From NCBI RefSeq assembly GCF_030704535.1, contig NC_081807.1:4753001-4817000 (forward strand): DNA of 64,000 nt, in the 5' to 3' direction. Positions 23,046 to 35,378 of this stretch are shown piece after piece; the first letter of the stretch is position 1; each line of letters begins with the position of its first letter. This DNA is from Vitis vinifera (taxonomy: Eukaryota; Streptophyta; Magnoliopsida; Vitales; Vitaceae). The notes beneath the pieces are model-generated. The model worked only from the letters and a program-made list of their open reading frames with translations. It did no database searches and was not told the DNA's origin. A program made the position numbers and the translations under genes.

Positions 23046-24020
23046 GAGGAAAAATACAAGTATATTTAAGCGTTTTCTGCCAAACATTATTAGCTTTAAG
23101 ACGGTTAGACTATTTTTATTCAACTTTGTTATTTTCTAATTCATTTGGATACATTTTTTATTTTTTATGTTTAAAATAAGAGAATATTAGTAACTTGTAT
23201 ATAAAATACAAAGACTCTTAAAATTTTATATTGAAAAAATAATAATTTTAAAAATTATTTAAAAGAACTAAAATATTATAAAAAAATTTATTATCTTAAA
23301 TTTTAAAAAAAATTAAAGTGATTTTTATTTTTATATAGATGTTTCTAATTTTTTTTAAAAAAGTATCCAATTGAAAAATAGAGAATTTAATAATCTATTA
23401 TTTAGATATGGTAGAATGCTTTTTGCTTTTAAAATTTATTGTAGTTAGTTTTCTTATGAAAAAATATTAGATATAGCAATTATTATTATTATTTTTTGTG
23501 CATCATTTTTTTCCCTTATATAATTTTTGGTGCAAAAGCGTAGATGTTATTGAACATCTTGTGATTTGTCTTTGTGGAAGAATTCTTTAGAATTTTGTAG
23601 CAATCAGCGATCAACAATTGTGGATAAGAATAAGATGAAATGGGTGATTAACGATTCAATTAATTTATATTATTATAATGCAATTTTAATTTTACCTATT
23701 TCTCATCAAAACTCTACCTTCTTAAAACTTTGGCATTTTTTCTTCAACGTTATCAACTCTTCTATTTTTCTTATCTCCACCGTTAAATATAAAGCATTGA
23801 ATTCAAAAATAGACATTACACCATCAGATTTACTAATCAACCTTCCAAATCAAGTACGGATGAAATATTTGAATATTGAGGGTGCCGTGGAAATAGCTAG
23901 GTATCACTTGACCAAATCTCATTAACATATGCGCAACCCATGAGCTCACACCCCGAACTAGAACTTAACACGTAACCCATATTACGTACAGGTTCAAGGT
24001 ATTAAACCAACACCCCTATG
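23046..24020. other. Upstream region of the dioxygenase pseudogene
   Basis: Very AT-rich to about 23560. From about 23630 it aligns with the upstream region of the intact dioxygenase (31690-32760), showing that the two genes were duplicated with their promoters. The open frame 23566-23925 falls in this aligned noncoding DNA and is not conserved. Confidence 0.65.
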
Positions 24021-24030
24021 CTATAAAAAC
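24021..24030 (+). promoter_or_regulatory. TATA box of the dioxygenase pseudogene
   Basis: CTATAAAAAC, about 100 bp before the ATG. The aligned position of the intact gene reads CTACAAAAAC. Confidence 0.6.
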
Positions 24031-24122
24031 CACCTGCCGAGTTGCCCAAGTCCTCTAACCATCTTCACCTGCAGCTACCAGTGCATAATTGCCATTTCTA
24101 AGTTCTAATCACTACCACAGCC

Positions 24123-25331
24123 ATGGGAGAGGTCGATCCAGCCTTCGTCCAAGACGCCCAACATAGGCCTAAGCTCGCTGTTATCGAAGCTGAAGGCATC
24201 CCCCTCATTGATCTCTCTTCCGCCAATGCTTCCAATCATGTTTCTCAAATAGCTGATGCATGCAAGAACTAGGGCTTTTTTCAAGTCATCAACCATGGGG
24301 TGCCCTCGGAGTCTCGCCGGAAAATTTGGGATGCCGCGAGGAAGTTCTTCGCTCTGCCAGTGGAGGAGAAGAGGAAGGTGAGTAGAGATGAGGTGAATCC
24401 TTTTGGGTACTTTGATACTGAGCATACCAAGAACGTTAGGGACTGGAAAGAAGTCTTTGATTTCGTGGTGAGAACCCCCGCCTTCGGCCCTGCTTCGGAT
24501 GATCCTGACGACAAGGAGCTCATAGAGCTGACCAATCGGTGGCCTCAGTACCCTCCTGAATTAAGGTACAAATTTCACCAGCTAAGGCACAGTCACTACA
24601 GTGAATTACTTAGTTTTTTTTGTTCTAATTGAACTGATTTATACAGGGAGGTCTGTGAAGAATATGCGAGAGAAACGGAAAAACTAGCTTTCAAGCTGAT
24701 GGGACTCATCTCTCTGAGCTTAGGTTTGCCAGAAAACAGATTCAATCTTTTCTTTGAAGAATCAACGAGCTCCGTCCGCTTCAATCACTACCCACCTTGC
24801 CCTGTCCCTCACCTAGCTCTGGGCGTTGGTCACCACAAGGATGTCGGAGCCTTAACCATCCTTGCCCAGGATGATGTCGGAGGGTTGGAAGTAAAGCGAA
24901 AAACCGATGGAGAATGGGTTCGAGTGAAGCCCACCCCAGATGCTTATATCATCAATGTTGGGGATATAATTCAGGTACCACCCAAGAACTTTGAATTATA
25001 AGCACCTGCTTATCAGTTATTTGGCTCACCGAATTTTGCACCTATTTGGCTAATTATACTGATATTAAACCAGGCTTGGAGCAACGACACTTATGAGAGT
25101 GTGGAGCACAGAGTGATACTGAATTCAGAGAGGGAAAGGTTCTCGATTCCGTTCTTTTTCAATCCCGCGCACCATCTTTGGGTGCAGCCCTTGGAGGAGC
25201 TGACGAAAGGGGAAAAACCAAAGTATAGAGCATACAACTTGGGAAAGTTCTTGGCTACGAAAAAGCGCAGTAATCTTAAGAAGCTTGGTGTGGAAAACCT
25301 CCAAATTTCTCATTTCAAGGTATCAGAGTAA
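24123..25331 (+). pseudogene. 2OG-Fe(II) dioxygenase pseudogene, nonsense codon 50
   Basis: Same three-exon structure as the intact gene at 32868: exons 24123-24565, 24647-24974 and 25074-25331, all GT-AG, with identical exon lengths (443, 328, 258). Codon 50, the Trp of the conserved WGFFQVINHG block, is TAG (24270-24272). The rest of the frame is intact. The HxD iron ligands (HKD), the distal His (VEHRV) and the 2OG-binding RFS are preserved, though the first residue before HKD is His instead of Arg and Gly after it is Val. A downstream Met is available, but it would skip the conserved N-terminal core. The canonical TATA box is retained. It is either a young pseudogene or an allele requiring readthrough. 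Confidence 0.9.
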
Positions 25332-25549
25332 AAAGGTCGGTGGGACATTATCTATCCGTAATCAATAAGCGCTTGTTTTAGCTCTCTAAAGCTTACCATG
25401 TGGTATATACGATACGTACGTGGTGAATTTGGAGGTTTGGTGTGAAAATAATAATGTAATTTGCTTGATAAATAAGCAGCAATGCATGCTGCATTAATGG
25501 AATCATCATTTTCTTCCTATTCTAGGAAGAGAATTATTAAGATAAATGA

Positions 25550-25933
25550 TGTTAACCAAATCACACACACATGTATAAGCAGAGAGAAAAAAAAAAAAAA
25601 TTTAGCATGGTTTGACGATCAATTTGATCCCTACATCAATGGAGTACACCAACACTCAACAATCCACTACAAAAGGAATGAGAAGGAGTGCAATGGCAAA
25701 GCTCTCAAAAAACTTCTCAATTGCTACTTCACTCATTAAAAAATAAAACCCTAAAACATAAAAGGGTTAAAATATATAATAAGATTAAACTCGTCAATTA
25801 TTACATAAAAACAAATAAATAAATTCTCTAGAGAGCATTGCGCCCTTCAACCCCTATGAGCTAATCGGCTAGCTTGACCCTTACCATCCTAAGTGAAGCA
25901 TAACAAAACTAATTCAAGCTTCACAATCCAACA
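25550..25933 (-). repeat. 3' LTR of the minus-strand copia element
   Basis: Read on minus it starts TGTTGGATTGTGAAGC directly after the polypurine tract and ends GGTTAACA, 384 bp. The host 3' flank of the dioxygenase pseudogene continues at 25549, where AATGA would be the target-site copy. Confidence 0.75.
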
Positions 25934-27980
25934 ATCTTCCACTTGAAGACTAAAACACAAGTAAACATTCTCCTTCAATGATTAATGGGTATGAGGGTGC
26001 ACTCAAACAACCTATTTTCACGATCTTGACCAATTGAAGTTGCACACAACTCCAGTTTTTCTGTTATCACTATTTTGGTTAACATGTTAACTAGATTCTT
26101 CCTATCTTGTATCTTCACAAGTGTTAACACCCTATCTTCAAGCAAAAACCTGATGAAGTGATAACAAAGTGTAATATAATTAGTTCTTGAATGAAATGCT
26201 GAATACTTAGCCAAATGTATTGCACTTTGGCTATTACTATGCAAAACATTCATATCTTGTTTGAATCCCAACTTTGCTAACAAACTCTACAACCAAATCA
26301 TTTCTTTACTAACTTTTGTGATAGTCACATATTTTACTTTAATTGTACATAAAATAACAATCTTCTACAATTGAGAAATCCAATTAATAGCAGTAGTACC
26401 CAAAGTGAACACATACCCTATAGTACTTTTCCAATTATCTATCTCATTGGCAAAATCAACATCCACATATCCTTCCAATTTTAACTCACTCCTTCTGAAA
26501 TGTAGACACTTTTTTGTAGTACCATATAAGTACCTAAGCATCCATTTCACTGCTTCGTAATGCTACTTACTTGGATTTGGCATAAATATGCTCACAACTT
26601 CCATTGCATAGGCAATGTCTAGTGTCGTGCATATCATAACATACATCAAACTTCCAATGGCTAAGGCATATGTGACCTTTGCCATGAAGTCTCTTTCCTC
26701 ATATGCCCATGGGCAATGTTTAATTAGACAACTTGAAATGATTTGCTAATGATGTTCTAACTACCTTAACATTACTCATGTCAAATATTTGCAATACTTT
26801 ATGAATATATATACTTAGCCTAAGATAACCACAAGATGCCTGTTTATTTGTCTCTACTAATCTTCATCCTAAGTACCTACTTTGTTGCGCCCAAGTCCTT
26901 CATTTCAAATTTAATAGACAACTATTTCTTCAACTTGTTAATTTCATCTAAATTTGTGTCAACTACTAATATGTCATCAACATACAGTAACAAAATAATA
27001 TAGATAGAACCAACCTTTATGAAGTAACAACAATGGCCTGCATTGCAGTTGAGATACCCATTCTTTTACAGAAAGTGCCAAATATTCTATACCATTGTTT
27101 GGGGCTTGTCTTAAACCATACAGACTCTTAGTTAATTTGCACACCACATTCTCTTTACCCTTCACTACAAAACCCTCTAGTTGTTGCATATATATTAATT
27201 TCCCCCTCCAAATCACCATAGAGGAAAGATATCTTCACATCTAATTGCTTTATATGTAGACTCCCTATCGCTACAATACTCAAAACAGATCGAATAATAG
27301 TTAGTTTCACAACTAGAGAGAAAATGATTGTATAGTTAATCATTTTTCTTCTGCTAAAACCCGTTTACCACCAATCTAGCCTCATATCTCTTAGAACCAT
27401 CATGTTCCTACTTAATTTAATACACCCACTTATTATGAAGAACTTTCTTACCCACTAGTAACTCGACTAGCTTCCAAGTCTGGTTAAGAATAAGAGACTT
27501 CATTTTGTCTTTCATTGTAAGTTCCCACTTGCTATTATCTTCCATATGATATGCTTCATCATAACATTTTGGTTCACCTCCATCTATTAATAGCAAATAA
27601 TTTAAATACTTCCTATTTGGTACATGTGGCCTGTTAGATCTCCTCAAAGTAGGAATTGAAACTAGATCTTGTGATATATTAACATCCTATGTAGTATTTT
27701 CCTCAATCTAATGATTCTGACCTGTCTTATTTGTCATGTTATTCTATGGGACATCATCTAGCTCAAAGTAAATAGGTTCAGGTTGTACCAAACTATTGAA
27801 ATGTATTGCATCTCTCTACTTATACAAAACTTTATCATTAAATATGACATCCCTACTTCTAATCACTTTCCTATTCTGGTCATCCTAAAACTGATAATCA
27901 AAATCATTAACACCATAGCTAATGAAAGTACATTTTAGTGATTTAGCATCAAGTATGTTTATGTCATGATCACTAATATG

Positions 27981-28005
27981 TATATATATATATATATATA
28001 TATAT
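27981..28005 (+). repeat. (TA)n microsatellite
   Basis: A 25-base TA run. Exactly the same length is found at 60466-60490, which bears on the age of the segmental duplication. Confidence 0.9.
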
Positions 28006-29174
28006 GATACACAACCAAATACCCTTAAATGAGAAAACTTTACCTTTTTTCTAGTTCACACTTTTTTCGATATTTTGTGATCCAAGTAAGTTGACGGTCC
28101 TCAATTGATCAAGTAAGTTGTTGTGTTGATTGCTTCTACCTAGAACTCCTTTGAAAACCTTGCTTGTATACACATGTTTTTTTCTCTTTCAATGAATGTC
28201 TTGTTCATTCATTCTACTATACCATTCTGGTAAGGTGTCCTTGGCACGGTCTTCTCCAATTTAATTCCATTTTCATAATAGAACTTCTTGAACTCAAAGT
28301 CTTCATACTCCCTACCATTATCAAACTGCAACTTCTTGACTCTCATACCTGTCTTATTCTCCATCATTATTTCCATCTCTTGAATACATCAAACACTTCT
28401 CATTTGTGTATCATAAAGTATACTCACACTTTCCTCAAATGATCATCAATGAGGGTCACAAAATAGGATCTTCCACCGATAGATGAAACTGAAGCAAGTC
28501 CCTAAACATTTGTATGAACTAACTTTAGTTTTGCTTCTTTTGGAGTTCTTCCAACTTTCTTAAAGCTAACCCTTTTTTGTTTCCCAAGTATGCAACTTTC
28601 ACACATGTTAATGTCAACTTACTTCAAACCTAACAACTTCCCATTCAAGTGTATAATTTTCAGCCCATCATTACTCATGTGACCAAGCCTCTAATGCCAT
28701 AAATTCGAATCTTCTTTGCTCTCAACAAGGGCAATAAACTCACAACCATCCATTGTCATGTAAAGAGTATCATTCTTCTTACCATGGCAAATAGCTATCT
28801 TTCGCTAACTACCCAATGGAAATAAAATTCTCTCTCGGGTTTGAAATGTGCCTCACATTATCCAAATTTCATACAAATCCATTCAATTTGATCTACACTT
28901 CACCTATGCCAATAACAACACATGCTTGGTCATCACCTAGATACTTCATCCCTAGATTACCTGAGACATAATTCTCAAATAATTCTCCATTTGAGGTAGC
29001 ATGGAATGATGTCCCTGAATCTAATACCCACTATTCTGTTGTTCTCTCCAAATAGCAAATAAGAGCATCATCTAATTCTTTTGACACAACATTCGCATTG
29101 GTCTTGTTGTCACCATTCTTATCCTTCTTGGCAGCCTTGCACTCATTTTTATAATGTTCCTTCTTTCCACAATT

Positions 29175-31179
29175 TGACTAATCTTCTCTATTATCTAAAA
29201 TACTAAGCCTTTTTATGTAACAACTTTGGTCAAGAAAAAAACTAGAGAAAGGGTCACTACGACTTTTATAATACTCTGGATATTATCCTTAGGGACTAAC
29301 TTATGGAATTTGTCAATACTAGGATAAATGAATCGTTTTTATTTAAATCCTAAAGTGAAAAACAATATGTGAATTAACTTTTATGAAGTGAAACTAAGTA
29401 AAAGAAGCTAAATTAATAACAAAACGAATATTGATTTTTAATTTAATTGATTTAAATTTGAGGTTTTCCACAATCTAACTTAAAATGTAGAAATAGAGAT
29501 AACAAAGGTTTCTTAACTAGAGTGATCTTAAGGTTTTGGAATTCTTGGTCGCTTACGATCAACTTGAGTCGTACCCTATAACTCAAAATTACATCTAAAA
29601 CCTTTTCTTTTTTTTTTAACAAAAAACAAATTCTGAAAACCATCAAATGAATGAGATTATTATCAATTTAAGGTTTGGCTTTTTAACATTTCCTACTTCT
29701 TATAGCTTTGTTTTGGGGCAGATAACTATAAGGAAAATCAGGATAACTAATGATCAAGAGTTACCAAGAATCACTAGTATTGAATAATAACCTACTATAT
29801 TATTCTCTAAACTAACTCACAATGATAGGATAAAAAATTAATAAATTGTAACTCAACCATTAATTAATCTTATTGTTATAATAATTTACCTAATGTCCCT
29901 ATAAGTTTTCTAACCATTAAGTTTTTATGTTTCAAGTCCCAAGATAGCTTTTTATCCTTTGTTGGGGGTAATGTCACATTCACAATCCATAATAGGCTAA
30001 AAATTCATAATTTGAATCAAAGAAAACTAAAAACAATATATTCAATAAAGAACGAAAGAAATAAACCAAAGTTCTTGTATTCTTCCCCACAAAATGCCTA
30101 ACTCTTGGAAAATCACCTAAACTCTAGAACTAAAAGAGTTTATATAGTAACTTTAATGACCTAACATGTGGTACACTCTCATTGACCACTTATTATAATG
30201 AAAATTCATAAATAACCTTAAAAAAAAAACCCAAAAATTACGAGTTCTAAATGAGTATGATGCATTTTGAATTGGATAGAGACATTTGAAACTCGTTTTG
30301 ACATGTCTTGGAGCTCAAAATCGGTCACTAGTGGTTGAGTTCGATATTTGGGTGAGTTCCAAATCAATTTTGAACTCATAAGTGGGAAATAAATGGTCCA
30401 ATTTGAAGTCAACAAGGTGAATTCAAAATTCACAATGAATTTTGAACTCACTCATTGCCCATGCATGTTTGTTTGGCTTTGAAATGTATGCCTCTTGTTT
30501 GAAACAAGTAGAGAGATTCAAACTTAGCCTATTCCAAAAGTTTTATTTCATTCCTTTGAGTTTTAAATGGACAAAAATCATTTCAAATCCAAGTTACCAA
30601 TTTTGAACTTAGTTTTCCTCTCCAACCAATTTGCTTTAAATGTGCATAACTTCCTTATTTACCTCTAATTTGCACATCTTTTGAAGTTTTGAATTCTTAA
30701 CTTCTCAAGTTTCAAAACAATATATAGCTTGCCTAAAATGGACTTTGGGAAATGCTCCAAATTTCATCTTAAAGTCAAAGTACATGTTACCACCAGATTT
30801 TGAATCCCAATTTCCATACAAACTTGATGAATTTGGCTTCATGTCTCATTTTCTATGTTTGTATGCCTTATTTCTTACTTCATAATGGTCATTCCTTATT
30901 TCTCAAACTCGTGATATCCTCATCTTGCTTTTCCTTATATTTCATGAGTCTTGACTTGTTAATTTTCTCATTTAACCCCATCTCATTCTTTCAAAATCTA
31001 AACTGATTCAATTTGTACTCTTTTCTTCCCTTAAACCTAAGATAAATCTTCAAATACAAGTTAAACTCATGGTTAAGGCCATAGCATCGATTTGGGTAGA
31101 GTCGGATGATTTGAATGTCTTATGGTGCATGAATCATATCAAATATGTGTTATTGGAGCACATATTTTAGCTCTAATCA
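29175..31179 (-). mobile_element. Solo LTR nested in the copia zinc knuckle, 2,005 bp
   Basis: Flanked by the direct repeat CAATT (29170-29174 and 31180-31184). Termini are TGACTAATC on the left and TAATCA on the right, so the ends are TG...CA. Removing the insertion and one CAATT rejoins the two halves of the copia CCHC knuckle coding sequence. No domain or primer site is inside. Orientation is inferred from the minus-strand start TGATTAGAGC. Confidence 0.8.
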
Positions 31180-31690
31180 CAATTCCAACATTTGATATCT
31201 TTCTTACTCGTCTAATGTTAGGAATTTTTGGAATTTCTAGATTTCAACCTATCATTCCTCTATTTGGATTTATCACGCCTATTACCTTTATTTTGATTTC
31301 TACCTTTGCTCTCCATGTTTAATGTTGATCATGAATTGGAAAAACCTTCTTCATGCTTCCTAATCTCCTCAGTTATAATCATGTATACTACTTTCAAAAA
31401 CACCAATTTTGATTTTCTTAATGAACTACTGATTGAAGTGATTGTGTTTTTCCAACTCTTAAACAATTAACCGAGGTTTAATAAGGCTTGAATCTTATCA
31501 TCAAATTTAATAACAATCAAATTTAATTAATTTGTGATCTCATTAAATTCGTTCAAATGCTGCTTGAAATTCTCATTCTCGAACATCTTTAAATTAAACA
31601 ACTTTTTAATTAAGTGTACCTTATTTGTTGTAGAAAGTTGTTCATACATATTGGGCAGCCATGAGATCTAGAGAAGTCCTTGTGTGAGGA

Positions 31691-32764
31691 TGAGAGCAAA
31701 TGGCTAACTAATGATTTAATTAATTTATATTGTTATAAGACATTTTTAATCCTACCTTTTTCTTGCTAAAAATTCTACTTTTTTTAAACTCTTGCATTTT
31801 TCTTGAACATTTTGGACTCTTCTATTTTCTTTTTTATTTTTTTTTTAAGATCTTTTTTGTTTCTTCTTACTTGTCATGAAACTTCCACATTAATTCAAGA
31901 GAAAAGAAAAATTCTAACAAATTTCAAATCAATCTAACTATTATTTTCTTCTTTTTAACAAATTATAATTTCACCATTCTTGTGTTTGTTTTTTCCACAT
32001 TTCATGTATAATAAGATAACCAAATGAAGGATACATTTGGAACCGTTACCCAGAATAATTTTTTGTTTCTGGGAATAAAGCAATATGAAAATACTTTGAT
32101 TTTCAATTGTTTCTAAAACATGTTTTTGAAAATTGTCATGACAATAAGGCATTGTTGATAACTTATTTTTAGTTGTCGTTTTACCTTTTTTATAAAAAAA
32201 AATTGTTTAAAAAAAAGAATAAATACAAAAAATGATTGAAAATAAAATATTATATATAAAAATTATTTTAAAAATATTAAAAAAAAAAAAAAGTTTATAA
32301 TAATATAAGTTTTTAAATAAACCTTTATTGTAAAAACATTATAAAAGCGTTTTAAAAATGGTTTTTAAACTTAAAAAAAAAATATTTTTTAAGAATCATT
32401 TTTAAAAGTGTTTGTAAACAATTTATCTTATCATATCAAATTGATAACCTTTACACTCGTTGACTTTGACCTAGAATTCAAAAATATTTGTGACACCATC
32501 TTATTTAGTAATCAAACACTGATCGACTAAGCGAAAGGTGTCTTTGATCAGAGCATTAGACTCCAATTCAAATACGGATCAAACATTTGAACGTGGAGGG
32601 AGCTGTCGGTAAAATCATTGAGAGAGATTCCCTTTGGGACTGCAGTATCACTTGACCAATTATCATTAATATATGCGCAATCCATGAGGTCACACCCTCA
32701 ACCAAACCTTAAAACGTAACCCAAATTATGTCCAGGTTCAATGTACTAAACCAACCCCACCACA
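31691..32764. other. Upstream region of the intact dioxygenase gene
   Basis: AT-rich, no gene. From 31691 it aligns with 23630-24020 upstream of the pseudogene, with extra A/T-rich sequence at about 31850-32450 that has no counterpart there. Confidence 0.6.
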
Positions 32765-32774
32765 CTACAAAAAC
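32765..32774 (+). promoter_or_regulatory. Degenerate TATA box of the intact dioxygenase
   Basis: CTACAAAAAC at the position where the two pseudogene copies have CTATAAAAAC, 103 bp before the ATG. The T-to-C change weakens the TATA consensus. Confidence 0.45.
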
Positions 32775-32867
32775 TACCTGCCAAGTGGCCCAAGTTCTCG
32801 TCACCATCTTCACCTGCAGCCACCAGTGCTTAACCCCCATTTCTAACTTCTAACCACTACCACAGCC

Positions 32868-34076
32868 ATGGGAGAGGTCGATCCAGCCTTCATCCAAGAC
32901 GCCCAACATAGGCCTAAGCTCGCTGTTATCGAAGCTGAAGGCATCCCCCTCATTGATCTCTCTTCCGCCAATGCTTCCAACCATGTTTCTCAAATAGCTG
33001 ATGCATCCAAGAATTGGGGCTTCTTTCAAGTCATCAACCATGGGGTGCCCTCGGAGTCTCGCCGGAAAATTGAGGATGCGGCGGGGAAATTCTTCGCTCT
33101 GCCATTGGAGGAGAAGAGGAAGGTGAATAGAGATGAGGTGAATCCTTTGGGGTATTATGATTCCGAGCTTACCAAGAACGTTAGGGACTGGAAGGAAGTT
33201 TTTGATTTCGTGGTGTCAACCCCCACCGTGATCCCTGTTTCGCCTGATCCTGACGACAAGGAGCTCAAAGAGCTGACCAATCAGTGGCCTCAGTACCCTC
33301 CTGAATTAAGGTACAAATTTCACCAGCTAAGGCAGAGTCACTACAGTGATTTACTTAGCTTTTTTGTTCTAATTGAACTGATTTATATAGGGAGGTATGT
33401 GAAGAATATGCTAGAGAAATGGAAAAATTAGCCTTCAAGCTGTTGGGACTCATCTCGTTGAGCTTAGGTTTGCCGGAAAACAGATTCAATCTTTTCTTTG
33501 AAGAATCAACGAACTTCATCCGCCTCAATCACTACCCACCTTGCCCCATCCCTCACCTAGCTCTGGGCGTTGGTCGCCACAAGGATGGCGGAGCCTTAAC
33601 CATCCTTGCCCAGGATGATGTTGGAGGATTGGAAGTAAAGCGAAAAACCGATGGAGAATGGATTCGAGTTAAGCCCACCCCAGATGCTTATATTATCAAT
33701 GTTGGGGATATAATTCAGGTACCACCCAAGAACTTTGAATTAGTACATGCTTATCAGTACAGTTTGGCTCAAGGAATTTTTCACACCCATTTATCTAATT
33801 ATACTGATGTTAAATCAGGTCTGGAGCAACGATACTTATGAGAGTGTGGAGCACAGGGTGATGGTGAATTCAGAGAGGGAAAGGTTTTCGATTCCGTTCT
33901 TTTTCAATCCCGGGCACCGTGTTTGGGTGCAGCCCTTGGAGGAGCTGACGAAGGGGGAAAAGCCAAAGTACAGAGCATACAACTGGGGAAAGTTCTTTGC
34001 TACGAGAAAGCACAGTAATTTCAAGAAGCTTGATGTGGAAAACATCCAAATTTCTCATTTCAAGGCATCAGAGTAA
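32868..34076 (+). CDS. 2-oxoglutarate/Fe(II)-dependent dioxygenase (DOXC type), intact, three exons
   Basis: Soluble plant oxygenase expected to couple 2-oxoglutarate decarboxylation to hydroxylation or another oxidation of a small metabolite; the substrate is unknown. Exons 32868-33310, 33391-33718 and 33819-34076 (GT-AG introns of 80 and 100 bp) give 342 aa, normal for the family. The N-terminal DIOX_N region contains IPLIDL and NWGFFQVINHGVP (49-61). The C-terminal 2OG-FeII domain has NHYPPC (194-199), iron ligands His211-x-Asp213 and His269 (VEHRV), and 2OG-binding Arg279-x-Ser281 (RFS). From memory it resembles the Arabidopsis At3g19000/At3g19010 group. It is the only undamaged member of four dioxygenase copies in the first unit. 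A methylesterase follows 1.3 kb downstream on the same strand. The TATA box looks weakened. Confidence 0.9.
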
Positions 34077-35378
34077 AAGGGTCAGTAGGACATTATCTAT
34101 CTTTAATCAAGAAGAGCTTGTTTTAGCTCTCTGAAGTTCACCATGCGGTATATAGGATAAGTACATGGTGTGAAAATAATAATGTAATTTGCTTGATAAA
34201 TAAGCAGCAATGCCTGCTGCCTTAATGGAATAGTCATTTTCTTCCTATACCAGGAAGAGATTTATTAAGATCAATGGATCCTAAAGAAGCATATAGCACC
34301 ATTAATTTATGAGGAAATTATTACAATCACCAATAATTTATGAGGAATTTGACAGCCATGGGAAAGGTTAATCCGACATTCATCCAACACTCAAAACAGA
34401 GGCCAAACTCATGCTGCCACCGGAACTTAAAGCGAGGGATACAATTAATGTTGGTGGGTAGTGTTCATGTCATATCAAATTAAATTTATGGATGGATACT
34501 CTGACTAAATAAGTCAACTCAAATATAACATAAATAATAATTAAGTTAAAAGTATAAACCCAAATATAATTTAATTATTAAACATGTAACAAGTTGAGTA
34601 ATTTATTTAATAATCCGGTTGAGTCAGGTTTTATTTAAGTCAATATAATTAACTTTTTAATTTAATTGTTTTCAACTCAATTAATCATAATTATTTTAAT
34701 ACATAATTATTAAATAGATGTACTTAAGTCAAATTTGTGTTGTAGGTCTTAATCCAAAAACAACTTCTTTATTAAAGGAATCATGCTAGTCTACACAGCT
34801 TTGACCAATTCAAATGGGTGAAAACATCATGTTTCAGTCAGATTGAGGTATCAAGCTTGACCAAGCCTACCCCAAAGTACCTTCAACCCGCCATGGGAAA
34901 GGTTTGGCTAACATTTTATATGTCCAAAAACCTTTACTGCATAACTTACTTATATTAATTGAAAGATACATCTCAAGATTTGCAGAAGCAAAACCAAAAA
35001 TGCCAAAAACAAATTGAGATCAGAACTCAATCCACAGATCACATTGGGAAAAGAAAATGTCTGCAGTTACAAACCAATCCGGACAAGAGAAGAATTCAAG
35101 GGGAGGAGTTAACTACTTCACTCTGTATATTTCATTCTTTCTTCCTTTGCATAACTTCTGTATCATTGAAAAAGAGTGTGACGCAGGTGCATGTGTCATC
35201 TTTTAAACCCTGGCAATCAATGTGTACATGTTCTTGAATCCTTAATCCTTATTTTATTTCTAGAGTCAATTTCACAGGAAAATTTTTAATCCATTAGATT
35301 AGTAGTTGTAGTGAAAACCTACCCAGTTGTGCCCTTTAAAATGATGGGTGCTGACCATCTCTGTAACAGGAAAGGAGT
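34077..35378. other. Dioxygenase-methylesterase spacer
   Basis: No gene supported. It aligns throughout with 1595-2893. The first 200 bp also align with the 3' flank of the dioxygenase pseudogene (25332-25545). AATAATAATGTAATTTG at about 34172 is a plausible polyadenylation region. An open frame at 34959-35237 is shifted or shortened in the other copy. Confidence 0.6.

Larger units (their letters stand above)
3844..31515. repeat. Segmental tandem duplication, copy 1
   Basis: This block recurs at 36329-64000 at a constant offset of 32,485. Every stretch I compared is identical, including the (TA)n tract, poly-A runs and all translated reading frames, and no indel shifts the register. The left limit is sharp: the last mismatches are at 3840 and 3843 (against 36325 and 36328), inside exon 3 of the methylesterase genes. 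The right limit is set only by the window end. All transposons and pseudogenes inside it predate the duplication. It could be a very recent real duplication or an assembly duplication. Confidence 0.95.
25550..31690 (-). mobile_element. Ty1/copia retrotransposon, degenerate, 5' truncated, with nested insertion
   Basis: In minus-strand order: gag with a UBN2-like KLFNLKM...HLNEFNEITN region (about 31660-31340); a CCHC zinc knuckle split by a solo LTR (CWNC near 31165, HYKNEC near 29140); aspartic protease LDSGTS (about 29020); a decayed integrase region (about 28900-27900); reverse transcriptase with SLYGLRQAP (about 27110); RNase H (about 26550-25980); polypurine tract GTGGAAGAT (25942-25934); and the 3' LTR. 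Many stops and frameshifts show it is dead. No 5' LTR is seen: gag similarity stops at about 31690, where sequence homologous to the dioxygenase upstream region begins. It lies between two tandem dioxygenase genes. Confidence 0.88.

Noticed and set aside
23566-23925. 119-codon plus frame upstream of the dioxygenase pseudogene
   Set aside because: It falls in promoter-proximal DNA that aligns with the region before the intact dioxygenase, where the frame is not kept.
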